Positions 25,090-34,921 of a stretch of DNA of 64,000 nt are shown here, in pieces (within the stretch, counting starts at the first letter, position 1; every line of letters begins with the position of its first letter). This DNA is from CAZYFH01 sp965249175. GTDB lineage: Bacteria; Acidobacteriota; Vicinamibacteria; Vicinamibacterales; UBA8438. Location of the stretch: assembly GCA_965249175.1 (NCBI GenBank), contig OZ252227.1:6324001-6388000 (forward strand), given 5' to 3'. The notes under the pieces are model-generated. The model saw only the letters and a list, made by a program, of their open reading frames with translations, ran no database searches and was not told the origin of the DNA. Both the position numbers and the translations under genes were made by a program.

Positions 25090-25466
25090 GATCTCGACAG
25101 GTCGAGCACGAGGCGAAGACTCCGGTTGCGTCGGGTGCGGTACGTTGAGAAGCCACGTCGATCCAACGTCACGACCTCGTGCACGTTGAGCGCCTCGGCA
25201 AGCAGCACGAGTGTTCCGTCGGCATAGTCCATAGGCGTGTCATCGACGAGCCAGGTCTTCAAGATCTCCAGTTCCGCTGGCGAAGCTGACGACGCCACGG
25301 CTCGCTCCCAGCCTTCGGCAGCTCTGCTCCCGAGCGGCTGGTCGACGAGCGCCGCCTCGAGAATCTCCCGTACGAGTGCCGAAACCGTCTTGCCCTGGGC
25401 TTCTGCGCACTTCGCGAGGGCACCCCGCATTGCCGCCTCCGTGCGGACGGTAACTGTCGTACTCAC
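25090..25466 (-). pseudogene. Ribbon-helix-helix antitoxin fused to the tail of a PIN toxin
   Basis: The first 50 residues (MSTTVTVRTEAAMRGALAK, then TVSALVREILEAAL) are a CopG/RHH antitoxin. Without a stop the frame runs into DYADGTLVLLAEALNVHEVVTLDRRGFSTYR, the last third of a PIN-domain toxin including its final acidic residues. The antitoxin end and the first two thirds of the toxin are missing. An in-frame deletion has made a chimera, and the frame continues antisense-free into the kinase stub. Confidence 0.65.
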
Positions 25467-25487
25467 GTATACCAGCGTACTACCGGA

Positions 25488-27074
25488 TCACTGATCCGGC
25501 GGCGACGGTGGCGCCACGATCGGCGGCTGCGGGTCGAGCGGCGTCAGGTCGCGACCCTGCAGCGCCGGATGGTCCGGAAGGAGTTTCGTCGCCCTGAACG
25601 CCGCGTAGGGAAACTGCCGGATGAGGAACTGTAGTGTGTCATCAGTTGGGTCGACGTCGCCGGAGTTGGGCGACCGGTACTCCCAGACGATCTCCCCGTC
25701 GCGCGTCACCTCGAAGAACCGTCCCGGTCCACCGGACGTGATCAGTGTGTGACCATCCGGGAGCCGGTGCGCACCCGAGATGAACGGGCTGTGGAACGAC
25801 GTCGGGTCAGGTGCCGCGTAGCTCCATCTCGGCGTCGTCGGTCCGTACGGATCCGACCCCGTCAGCACGTACCCCGTCGTCTCGTCCATCGGTGGTGTGA
25901 TCTCGAACACCGTCGAGTGAGGATCCTCGGGTCCCGGGACGTTGTTGCTGAAGACGAGCATGTTCCCGGCGCCCGGAAGCCCCTCGGGAATCCACCGCAC
26001 GTCGTGCTGCCCGAACGTCCGCTGCTGGGCCTCGTCGCCCCTTCCGTACGCGCGTGGGTTCCCCCAGCGGTAGAGCAGGTCGCCACCGCGTCCCCACCGG
26101 CCGCCGTCATGCCCGCGCGCCTCCTCTGTCGTCGTACTGTGGTCGATGATCCAAATCTCGTTGTACGCGAGAACGCTGACCGCGATCTGGTCGAGCGTGG
26201 CGTTGTAGGCGATCGCGTTTGTGTGCATCAGATCGGCCGCTGGGTCGTGCTCGCTGTCTTCCGGCACGTGGCCGATCTCCTGATAGCGAGACCGTTCTTC
26301 GTCGGGCAGATCGTCCGGCGGCTGAGGTCCCGCGTTGACGTCGATCAGCTCCGGATGCGCCGACGGATCCCCGTAGCCGTCCAGTCGTTCATCGTGGTTC
26401 TGGATCATGTGATCCCAGGCGTGCCACTCCCAGACAATGCGGGCGCCGTCGGGCGGCTGGGGCTCGAGCTCGACGATCATGTCCGGCCAGATACCACCTT
26501 CCGGAGTCATTTCGGGGACACGACCCATCTGCTGGGTGTCCTCGAGCGACTTCGCCTCCCAGGCGATCGCCAGGATGTTGCCGTTGGGTAGCACCGCCAC
26601 GTCGTGGTGCAGCAGGTGTTCTTCGCTCGCGAACCTGAAGTCCCAGACGACGTCGCCTTCCCACGTAAACTCCTGAATGCGACCACCCTGACCGCCGCCG
26701 CTGAACACGGCGACGCCCGGCTCACGTCCGCCACGGAGCAGGTGTCCACTGTCCAGCAGATAGACGAACGCCGATGGCAGGAGGTCACTTTCCCACGTTC
26801 GTACGACCGCACCGCTGTCACTCTCCATGAGATAGGTGACGTTCGACACGAGCGGGGCGTAGTAGACGTAGCCGGGCGTGGCCGCGGGCGTGCTCAGCAA
26901 CAGGCCGCGCGGCTGGTCGTCGACTCCGGGTGCCGTCTCGACGTCGCCGCCGCCATCGTCGGGCGCCTCGGCCGGGGACCCGCAACCGGCGACGGTCACC
27001 GCGAACGCCAGCGCTAGCGCTGGTAGGACCGCCGTCGACGTGAATACTTCACGATCCGTCCGAGCACTTCGCAT
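25488..27074 (-). CDS. Arylsulfotransferase (ASST)-like lipoprotein
   Basis: 528 residues from ATG 27074 after GGGAGGG. Signal with lipobox AVTVAGC, so anchored in the envelope after processing. A propeller-like body resembles PF05935/PF14269 arylsulfotransferases: repeated 'dG.ivw' strands (EGDVVWDFRF, DGEIVWEYRS), LLHHDVAVLPNGNILAIAWE with the family histidine region, and DLMHTNAIAYN. ASST enzymes move sulfate between phenols, but many such propellers lack shown activity. Divergent from the NHL-propeller gene. Confidence 0.8.
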   Translation of the reverse strand: MRSARTDREVFTSTAVLPALALAFAVTVAGCGSPAEAPDDGGGDVETAPGVDDQPRGLLLSTPAATPGYVYYAPLVSNVTYLMESDSGAVVRTWESDLLPSAFVYLLDSGHLLRGGREPGVAVFSGGGQGGRIQEFTWEGDVVWDFRFASEEHLLHHDVAVLPNGNILAIAWEAKSLEDTQQMGRVPEMTPEGGIWPDMIVELEPQPPDGARIVWEWHAWDHMIQNHDERLDGYGDPSAHPELIDVNAGPQPPDDLPDEERSRYQEIGHVPEDSEHDPAADLMHTNAIAYNATLDQIAVSVLAYNEIWIIDHSTTTEEARGHDGGRWGRGGDLLYRWGNPRAYGRGDEAQQRTFGQHDVRWIPEGLPGAGNMLVFSNNVPGPEDPHSTVFEITPPMDETTGYVLTGSDPYGPTTPRWSYAAPDPTSFHSPFISGAHRLPDGHTLITSGGPGRFFEVTRDGEIVWEYRSPNSGDVDPTDDTLQFLIRQFPYAAFRATKLLPDHPALQGRDLTPLDPQPPIVAPPSPPDQ

Positions 27075-27198
27075 CCATCCCTCCCAAAAGCGTCGGTGGA
27101 CCGTCGGTTGGGCATCCGAAAACCGTGCCGGGGTCGATCGCCCGGAGTGTATCATCGGCCTGACCGACGAGCGTGACCGCTCGTTGGCGAGGGGATCC

Positions 27199-28389
27199 AT
27201 GGGAACCGACGAGGCGCCGGCTGCGGATCGGGCACGCCGGAGTGGGATCCACCGCCGCGCGCTCGGCGGTGTGCTGGCGTTGGCGCTTGGTCTGATGTCC
27301 TGCGGCGAGACCCCGCCCCCAGCGGCCACTGGTCCGGAGTCGGTCCCGCCCAACACGTCGCCGTCGTCGCGTGACGCGGCGTTCGTCGTCGATCCGTTCT
27401 GGCCACGGGAGCTGCCGGACGGATGGCTGCTCGGCAACGTCGTCGGCGTGGCCACCGACTCCGCCGACAACGTCTGGATCATCCATCGGCCGAACAGCCA
27501 GACCGGAGCAGCGGACACACCGCCCGTGATCGCCTTCAGCCCCGCCGGCGACGTTGTGCAGAGCTGGGGCGGGCCGGGCGAGGGCTACGACTGGGGGACG
27601 CAGACGCACGGGATCCACGTCGACTCTGAGGACAACGTCTGGGTCGGCTTCGGGGGTGGCCTGCCGTACGACCCGACGAAGCCGAGTACGACCGACAACG
27701 CGCTGGTGCTCAAGTTCACGGCGGATGGCGAGTTCCTGCTCCAGATCGGCGACTTCGGGCGGGGGACGGAAGGGAGCGGCAGCGCGGAGTTCCTCGGCCA
27801 GCCGACTGACATCTTCGTCGACACGGAGGCAGACGAGGTCTACATCAGCGATGGGTATACGAACCGTCGCGTCATCGTGTTCGACGCGACCACCGGCGCG
27901 CACAAGCGGCTCTGGGGCGCGTACGGCAACGAACCGGAGGATGCGCCGACGCCCAGATTCAGCCGGGACAACCCGCCGCCGCAACAGTTCAACACGCCCC
28001 ACTGCGTGGTGGGTGCCGCCGACGGTCTCGTGTATGTCTGCGACCGTGGAAATCAGCGCATCCAGGTGTTCGACGGTGACGGCGCGTTTATCACCGAGCG
28101 CGTGATCGAGGCGCCCCTCGGTGCGGGTCGAATCGGCGGGACTCCGTGGGACCTCGCGTTCTCACGCGATCCGGAGCAAGGCCTGCTCTACGTGGTCGAT
28201 GGCGGCAGCCATGCGGTTCACACGCTCTCGCGTGACTCGCTCGATGTCGTTCGCACGTTTGGCCGACGCGGGCGGTGGGCCGGCCAGTTCGAGTCGCCGC
28301 ACAGTCTGGCGGTCGACTCCCAGGGCAATCTGTTCGTGGGTGAAACACTCGACGGCCGCCGCGTGCAGAAGTTCGTTCCGGGCGGCTAG
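27199..28389 (+). CDS. NHL/six-bladed beta-propeller lipoprotein
   Basis: 396 residues from ATG 27199. Lipobox GLMSC after a hydrophobic segment. At least four NHL-type blades: VATDSADNVWIIHR, IHVDSEDNVWVGFG, IFVDTEADEVYISDGYTNRRVIVFD, VYVCDRGNQRIQVFD and a final LAVDSQGNLFVGE. It resembles peptidyl-alpha-hydroxyglycine lyase-like propellers without clear catalytic residues. Shares a 124-bp divergent promoter region with the ASST-like gene, so the two may be co-regulated. Confidence 0.85.
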   Translation: MGTDEAPAADRARRSGIHRRALGGVLALALGLMSCGETPPPAATGPESVPPNTSPSSRDAAFVVDPFWPRELPDGWLLGNVVGVATDSADNVWIIHRPNSQTGAADTPPVIAFSPAGDVVQSWGGPGEGYDWGTQTHGIHVDSEDNVWVGFGGGLPYDPTKPSTTDNALVLKFTADGEFLLQIGDFGRGTEGSGSAEFLGQPTDIFVDTEADEVYISDGYTNRRVIVFDATTGAHKRLWGAYGNEPEDAPTPRFSRDNPPPQQFNTPHCVVGAADGLVYVCDRGNQRIQVFDGDGAFITERVIEAPLGAGRIGGTPWDLAFSRDPEQGLLYVVDGGSHAVHTLSRDSLDVVRTFGRRGRWAGQFESPHSLAVDSQGNLFVGETLDGRRVQKFVPGG

Positions 28390-28470
28390 CCGTCAACGTT
28401 AACCGCTCGCACTCGTCTCATTCTCTGCGTACTCTTGTTACGCGCCAATCCGGCGCATGGAATCGCGGCC

Positions 28471-29545
<1,075 letters not shown>

Positions 29546-29547
<2 letters not shown>

Positions 29548-29613
29548 GTGGGGAGCGCGAACGCGACGTACTCACCCGAGTACGGCCCACCGCTGATCGC
29601 CACCACGATGTAT
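29546..29613 (+). repeat. 68-bp exact copy of the 3' end of the PQQ dehydrogenase gene
   Basis: Identical, in the same orientation, to 39224-39291, which encodes the last residues YIVVAISGGPYSGEYVAFALP of the minus-strand PQQ dehydrogenase. Similarity ends abruptly on both sides. Confidence 0.92.
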
Positions 29614-29706
29614 GCGCTCGGAGTCATCGGTGGACGAGACGGAAATGGTCGACAGTGCCACGACCGCGATCAATGCAAACACCGCTGCGAGACATCGATG
29701 GCTCAT
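29552..29706 (-). pseudogene. Scar of a deleted gene: signal peptide joined to PQQ dehydrogenase tail
   Basis: An ATG at 29706 begins MSHRCLAAVFALIAVVALST, a good signal peptide that differs from that of the PQQ dehydrogenase at 41234. After 31 codons it meets the 68-bp copied tail, out of frame, and soon stops. It looks like the two ends of a lost PQQ-dehydrogenase-like gene, or a signal peptide joined to a recombined tail. Confidence 0.5.
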
Positions 29707-29745
29707 CTGATCCTCTCCGGTCTCTGCGCCTTCATCTCAGTTCCG

Positions 29746-30426
29746 CTAGCAGCCCAGTCCCTCGCCCTTTTTCATCAGGTTCATATGCTGCTCGGCCTGT
29801 TCCAGGCCGCCTTCGCCCTGCTGCCAGCCGATCCGGCCATCGCCGTTGGCGTCTACTCCGGTGATCAGCTGCTCGGCCAGCGTGGTGAGCTGGCTGACGA
29901 GCGCCGATGCCGCGTCCGGCGATTCAGGCGACACGCGACCGGAAAGCATCTCAATCGCCTTGGCGAGCGCGATGATCGAGTCGGCTCGCTGCACGGTGTT
30001 GTTGGCCGACGTCGCCACATGCTCCGCGTGCGTCATCACGCCCTGGGACGCGCCGTCCGACTTGGCCGCCAGCTCGATGTGCTGGGCGATCCCGGCCGCT
30101 GCCTGCTTCACGCCGTAGCCCAGACCAGGCCCGGTGTCCTGCTCGCTCGGATCCACGGCGTTCAGCACATGCTCCGCGTGCCGCTTCATCGCCCGGAGGT
30201 TGTTCGGATCTTCCGCGGCCAGCGCGGCGTGCTGCGCGGCGATCGCCGCCTCGGCGAGGGCCGTCGCTAGCAAGCTCTGGCCGTCGGGCGTGTCGCCAAA
30301 TCCGTCCATTACATGGCCGATGTGTGTATGGGCGGCGGGACCTTGCGCCGCTGTGGTAGCGCCCCCAAGAGCGAGGCCGACAAACGCCAACGCCGACATC
30401 GGGACGAGGTGTGCGGTAGCGCGCAT
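29746..30426 (-). CDS. Exported protein of unknown function with an EF-hand-like loop
   Basis: 226 residues, ATG after AGGAGG. Signal peptide ending GGATTAA. The body is helical, with regularly spaced histidines (HTHIGHVMDGF, AMKRHAEHVLNAV, IAQHIEL, MTHAEHV) that could bind metal or heme. Near the C-terminus, GVDANGDGRIGWQQ is a DxNxDGxI calcium-loop pattern. No named family recognised. The end, LMKKGEGLGC, has a terminal cysteine. Divergent from the propeller-amidohydrolase gene. Confidence 0.7.
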   Translation of the reverse strand: MRATAHLVPMSALAFVGLALGGATTAAQGPAAHTHIGHVMDGFGDTPDGQSLLATALAEAAIAAQHAALAAEDPNNLRAMKRHAEHVLNAVDPSEQDTGPGLGYGVKQAAAGIAQHIELAAKSDGASQGVMTHAEHVATSANNTVQRADSIIALAKAIEMLSGRVSPESPDAASALVSQLTTLAEQLITGVDANGDGRIGWQQGEGGLEQAEQHMNLMKKGEGLGC

Positions 30427-30554
30427 GGGTGCCTCCTTGCGAACGCAATCTTAGGATGCGGGAAACACTAGTCTTATACCGGTCGGCCCTTCGCTCGGCA
30501 AGCGAAAACGGGGATGGGCGATGTCACGCTCAAGGATCCTCGGAGAGGCAAACC

Positions 30555-33500
30555 ATGAAGATGTGTCGGCTCCCTGCCTTGTGTGTCGCGTGCCTCTCAC
30601 TGCTCGTGGTGGGACCGGTCGCGGCGCAAGACTCCGGCTGGCGCACCATCGAACTCGACACGGTCGAGGTCACCCGTCCCGACATCACCGTCTCGCCCGA
30701 CGGCGAGTGGCTGATCTTCACCATGCTCGGCCACCTGTTCCGGGTGCCGGCCGCAGGCGGCGTGACTGAGCAGCTCACCTTCGGGCCGTACTACGACAAG
30801 GAACCAACCTTCTCGCCCGATGGCTCGCAAGTGGCTTTCGTGTCCGACCGAGACGGCAACGACGGCAATGTGTTCGTGCTGGATCCGGTGTCGGGTCGGA
30901 TCGCGCAGGTCACGCGTGACGTTCGGTCTGGGTGGACCCGACTGACGTGGACGCCGAACGGCCAGGCGATCGTGTATCTGCGATTCGCGAGGATCCCAAT
31001 GGCCTCGGATGATCTGATACCGGCGCTTGTGCGTCGCGTGTCCCTGACCGGCGGCGAGCCGGCGACCATCAGTGCTCGGGCGCGGCTGTTCCGCGCGGTG
31101 TTCTACCTGCCGGATGGACGTCTGGCGTGGACGGTGGTCGAGGGTGGGACGACGCTCCGTACGCGGATCGAGGTCGTTCGTCCGGACGGGACGGTGTCTC
31201 CGCTGCGCACGCTCCGAGGCTACGCCGATCGCGTCGTCCCGAGTCCCACGGGGCGCGGACTGTACGGTCGCCACCGCCGGCCGTCGGTCTCCGGCCGCGA
31301 CGAGGTGAAAACGTTATCGTTCTTTCCGCTTACGAGCGGGGCTGCGCGCGAGATCGTCTCCCTGTCGTACCGCATGTACTGGGAGCCGAAATTCGCCCTT
31401 GCGCCAGATCACACGAGCCTGTACCTGGGGGAGCAGGGGCGGCTCTGGCGGATTCGACTCCCCAGTGGCACGCGCGAACCGATCCCATTCCGCGCCCGAG
31501 TCAGGATGGAGATCCATGAGCCGGCGCCGCCACCCAGATGGGCGCCGGCGACGCCTGGGACGTCCATGCAGCCGCGCAGTGTGCTGTGGCCGAGGCTCTC
31601 GCCCGACGGCGGGACGCTGGTCTTCGGGGTGGCCCACCGTCTGTGGCGACAACCGCTCGATGCCGGCGAGGCCGAGCGGCTGCTGACTGACGACGGCCTC
31701 GCCGGCGAGGCCGAGCGGCCGCTGACTGACGACGGCCTCGCACGCGAGGCAGAGCGGCTGCTGCTGGACGGCGGCCTCGAGTGGGCGCCGGCGTTTTCGC
31801 CCGATGGTCGCCGGCTTGCCTTCGTGCATCGCCAGGTAGGACAGGACCATGTCAGGGTCCTCGACGTCGAGAGCCGTCAGACGCGAACAGTGGCGTCCGC
31901 GCGGGGACTGAGCGACCCCAACTGGAGCCCCGATGGAAGGCGGCTGGTTTTCGTGGAACAGGGCGACACCGGCCGCTCCCGCATTGTCGTCGTCAACGTC
32001 GCCGATGGTGACAAAGTGGTCCTCGCCGCCGTCCCGAGGTCTGGCGCCCGCCCGCATTTTTCCGCGGACGGCGAGTCGGTCTACTTCTCGTCTGGTCCAG
32101 GTGACAGCGGGACGGTCTTCCGCATATCGGTACGGCGACGCGCGCAGCCGCAGCCCATTATCCAGGTGCCTCGCGGCGTCATGGACGGTCTCGTTTCCCC
32201 GGATGGTGAATGGTTGGCCTTCCAGCGCAACCAGGAGATCTGGGTGGCGCCACTTGGCACAGAAGCCGCTGAGGAAGACAGCCTGCGGCGGCTGAGTGCT
32301 GAAGGCGGCCGCACGTTCGCATTGACGCCGGATGGCTCAGCGGCACTCTATGCCGCCGGCGCCAGCGTCTGGCAACGCCCGCTCGCGGGGGGTGAGCCGG
32401 AAGAGATCCCCCACCGGTTGACATTGCGTCGCGCCAGGCCGCGGTCGGTCCTGGTGCGGCGGGTGCGCGTGCTTGATTTCGCCACGGGTGGCTTCAGAGC
32501 GGCGACCTCTCTGTTTCTCGAGCACGGGAGCATCCGCTGGATAGGCTCCGAACGCGACCACGTTGTTCCACCGGAGACCCAGATCATCGATGCCGGTGAC
32601 CGGTTTGCCATCCCCGGGTTGTTCGAGATGCACGCGCATGGCAGCCCGAATGGCCTCCCCTACGGGCCGGCATTCCTGGCCTACGGCGTCACCGCGGTGC
32701 GCAACGTCGGCGGCTATCTTGCCTTCGAGAGAGCCCTGGCCGATCGCGGGGAAGCCAACGGCAGTGTTCCCCGGTACTTCTTCGCGGGTGAGACCTTCCG
32801 CGGCCAGGGCGACCGACTGTCCCTTGACACCGAGGATGAGGCTCGGGACTTTGCGCGGCGCTGGAAGCACCGGGGCGCGTGGCTGATCAAGGTGTATCAG
32901 GACCTGGCGTGGCCGCTGCAACGCGCGGTGGCCGAGGAGGCCCGACGGCTGGGATTGCCGGTGGCGGGACACGCCGACTATCTGGAGCGAGCGGTCAAGA
33001 GCGTCGTCCAGGGGTACGCGAGTCTCGAGCACACGATGCCGCCAGGTCCGTATGACGACGTGCTCCAGCTGCTGGCGCGGGCCGGCACGAGGTGGGTCCC
33101 GACGCTGGCGATACGAAGCGGCAACAATGTGCGACTTCACGAAGAGCCCGAGCGGCTGGCCGACGGCAAGTTCCTTGCGTTTACGCCGACGTGGCGCGTC
33201 CGACAGGCCAGCCGGAACAGCACTGACATCAGGGACGAGTTGCCTGCGGAGTGGGCGCAGCAACTTGCGAGGATCCGCGCGGCACATCGCCGCGGCGTCA
33301 CGCCCCTGCTCGGCACCGACATTTGCTGTGGACCATCGCTGCACTGGGAACTGGAGTCTTTCGTCGAGGCGGGCATCCCGCCGCTCCAGGTGCTGCGTCT
33401 CGCCACGTGGGACGCGGCGGTTGCTGTTGGTGCGGACGACCACCTCGGCACGCTGGAGGCCGGCAAGCTTGCGGACGTCGTTTTGCTCGATGCCAATCCT

Positions 33501-33605
33501 CTGGACGACATCAAGAACACGCAGACCATCTGGCGGGTGATCAGAGGTGGCCGGGTGTTCGATCCGGAGACGCTCCGGCGGTCCGCACAGGCTGGCCAGA
33601 ACTGA
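30555..33605 (+). CDS. Exported PD40 beta-propeller/amidohydrolase fusion
   Basis: 1016 residues, ATG 30555 after GGAGAGG. Signal peptide (1-24), then a TolB/PD40 propeller to about residue 640 (TVSPDGEWLIFTM, TFSPDGSQVAFVSDRDGN, NWSPDGRRLVFVEQGD). The C-terminal amidohydrolase has the metal ligands HAHGS, LIKVYQD (Lys), AGHADY, SLEHTMP and LGTDICCG, and ends GKLADVVLLDANPL. Such fusions are secreted hydrolases of unknown cyclic amide or peptide substrates. Three 13-residue tandem repeats interrupt the propeller. Confidence 0.9.
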   Translation: MKMCRLPALCVACLSLLVVGPVAAQDSGWRTIELDTVEVTRPDITVSPDGEWLIFTMLGHLFRVPAAGGVTEQLTFGPYYDKEPTFSPDGSQVAFVSDRDGNDGNVFVLDPVSGRIAQVTRDVRSGWTRLTWTPNGQAIVYLRFARIPMASDDLIPALVRRVSLTGGEPATISARARLFRAVFYLPDGRLAWTVVEGGTTLRTRIEVVRPDGTVSPLRTLRGYADRVVPSPTGRGLYGRHRRPSVSGRDEVKTLSFFPLTSGAAREIVSLSYRMYWEPKFALAPDHTSLYLGEQGRLWRIRLPSGTREPIPFRARVRMEIHEPAPPPRWAPATPGTSMQPRSVLWPRLSPDGGTLVFGVAHRLWRQPLDAGEAERLLTDDGLAGEAERPLTDDGLAREAERLLLDGGLEWAPAFSPDGRRLAFVHRQVGQDHVRVLDVESRQTRTVASARGLSDPNWSPDGRRLVFVEQGDTGRSRIVVVNVADGDKVVLAAVPRSGARPHFSADGESVYFSSGPGDSGTVFRISVRRRAQPQPIIQVPRGVMDGLVSPDGEWLAFQRNQEIWVAPLGTEAAEEDSLRRLSAEGGRTFALTPDGSAALYAAGASVWQRPLAGGEPEEIPHRLTLRRARPRSVLVRRVRVLDFATGGFRAATSLFLEHGSIRWIGSERDHVVPPETQIIDAGDRFAIPGLFEMHAHGSPNGLPYGPAFLAYGVTAVRNVGGYLAFERALADRGEANGSVPRYFFAGETFRGQGDRLSLDTEDEARDFARRWKHRGAWLIKVYQDLAWPLQRAVAEEARRLGLPVAGHADYLERAVKSVVQGYASLEHTMPPGPYDDVLQLLARAGTRWVPTLAIRSGNNVRLHEEPERLADGKFLAFTPTWRVRQASRNSTDIRDELPAEWAQQLARIRAAHRRGVTPLLGTDICCGPSLHWELESFVEAGIPPLQVLRLATWDAAVAVGADDHLGTLEAGKLADVVLLDANPLDDIKNTQTIWRVIRGGRVFDPETLRRSAQAGQN
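31665..31781 (+). repeat. Three tandem 39-bp repeats inside the propeller gene
   Basis: Encodes GEAERLLTDDGLA, GEAERPLTDDGLA and REAERLLLDGGLE in a row. The in-frame triplication enlarges a propeller loop without breaking the gene. Confidence 0.88.
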
Positions 33606-33754
33606 GGCGTCTCGTCGCGCGCGCCACGGGCCGCAACGCGTAAGACCGCTTGATGTTGGCACCCGCGTGCGCTCACCCGGTCTCAAGCCATCCGTGTACA
33701 CTCGGAGGCGCACGGACGTTGAAGTGGCGACTTGGCCTTGCGGGAGGTATGGAC

Positions 33755-34894
33755 ATGAGGCGACGACTGCTCGAGTCGCTCGGTGCGACAACGGTGTTCA
33801 CAACCCTCATGGTGCTCCTGCAGCTCACCACCGTGCCGGTCGTCGGCCAGGCTCCGAGTGCGACCGCGTGGGGGCATCCAAACCTGGAGGGCATCTGGCT
33901 CGACGTCTACGCCACACCCTTTGAACGGGCGCCAGAGCTTGGCGCTCGAGAGTTCGCGACCCCCGAAGAGCGTGCCGCATTGGATCAGGCCCGTATGGGA
34001 AACGCAGGGCGTGACCGGCGCGGCCCGCCGGGGAGTCCGCAAGACGTGTCCGGGGCATACAACGCCGTCTATACCTCGGTGAAGCCAGCGGGTCCACGCA
34101 CGTCGCTGGTCGTCGATCCACCGAACGGGAGGATTCCCGACTTGACGCCCGAGGCCCAGCGCGAGGACGAGGTCCGGCGCCAGTGGCGTGTCATGCTCAT
34201 GCGGAACACGCCGACCTGCGAGCAAGACGCACCCGCTTGCGAGGGCGGGCAATTCGGGCCACCATCGCCGCGTCGGTTCGATGTCCCCTCCTTCTACAAC
34301 ACGTTGCGCATGAACCGCCACGACGGCCCTGAGGACCAGAGTTTGGGCGATCGGTGCATGCTTGGCGCCACACCCGATTTCAACGGGTTCCGCCGCATCG
34401 TGCAGGGCGGGGAGTCGATCGCGATCGGGTATGACACCGGGCAGGGCCAGGGGTTCCAGCGCGTGGTCTACCTGAGCGGGAGCCATCCGGCCAGCCAGAT
34501 TCGTCTGCGGCACGGGGACTCACGTGGCCGCTGGGAGGGCGATTCGCTGGTCATCGAGACCACGAACTTCTCGCCCAAGTTCCCCTACCGCGGTTCGGGT
34601 GAGAACCGGAAGCTCGTCGAACGATACACGCGGGTCGACGAGGATACGCTCGAGTACGAACTGACGATTGAGGACCGGACGGTGTGGGTGGCGCCGTGGA
34701 CCGTCCGGCAGGAACTGAAGCGTCAGAGTGATGAGCAGAATCGGATTTACTATGAGCCGCGGTGCCACGAAGGGAACTATGGATTGGCCGCGATGTTCAT
34801 CGGTGCGCGGGTTCGCGAGCAGGAATTTACGGCCGGGGGTGGTCCTAATCCGTTCTCATTGGACACCACCACGGGCGGCGGTGGTGCGCGGTAG
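33755..34894 (+). CDS. Exported protein of an unnamed family (tandem copy 1)
   Basis: 379 residues; ATG 33755 lies seven bases after GGGAGG and matches the start of its paralogue. Signal peptide ending VVGQA. Conserved parts are HPNLEGIWLDVYATPFERAP, CMLGATPDFNGF, QRVVYLSGSHP and HGDSRGRWEGDSLVIETTNF, then RQELKRQSDEQNRIYYEPRC and HEGNYGLAAMF. This soluble beta-rich type is frequent in Acidobacteria and has no established function. The next gene is a close paralogue. Confidence 0.8.
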   Translation: MRRRLLESLGATTVFTTLMVLLQLTTVPVVGQAPSATAWGHPNLEGIWLDVYATPFERAPELGAREFATPEERAALDQARMGNAGRDRRGPPGSPQDVSGAYNAVYTSVKPAGPRTSLVVDPPNGRIPDLTPEAQREDEVRRQWRVMLMRNTPTCEQDAPACEGGQFGPPSPRRFDVPSFYNTLRMNRHDGPEDQSLGDRCMLGATPDFNGFRRIVQGGESIAIGYDTGQGQGFQRVVYLSGSHPASQIRLRHGDSRGRWEGDSLVIETTNFSPKFPYRGSGENRKLVERYTRVDEDTLEYELTIEDRTVWVAPWTVRQELKRQSDEQNRIYYEPRCHEGNYGLAAMFIGARVREQEFTAGGGPNPFSLDTTTGGGGAR

Positions 34895-34921
34895 CGAGTC
34901 GCGATGTCAGGAGGCATGGAG

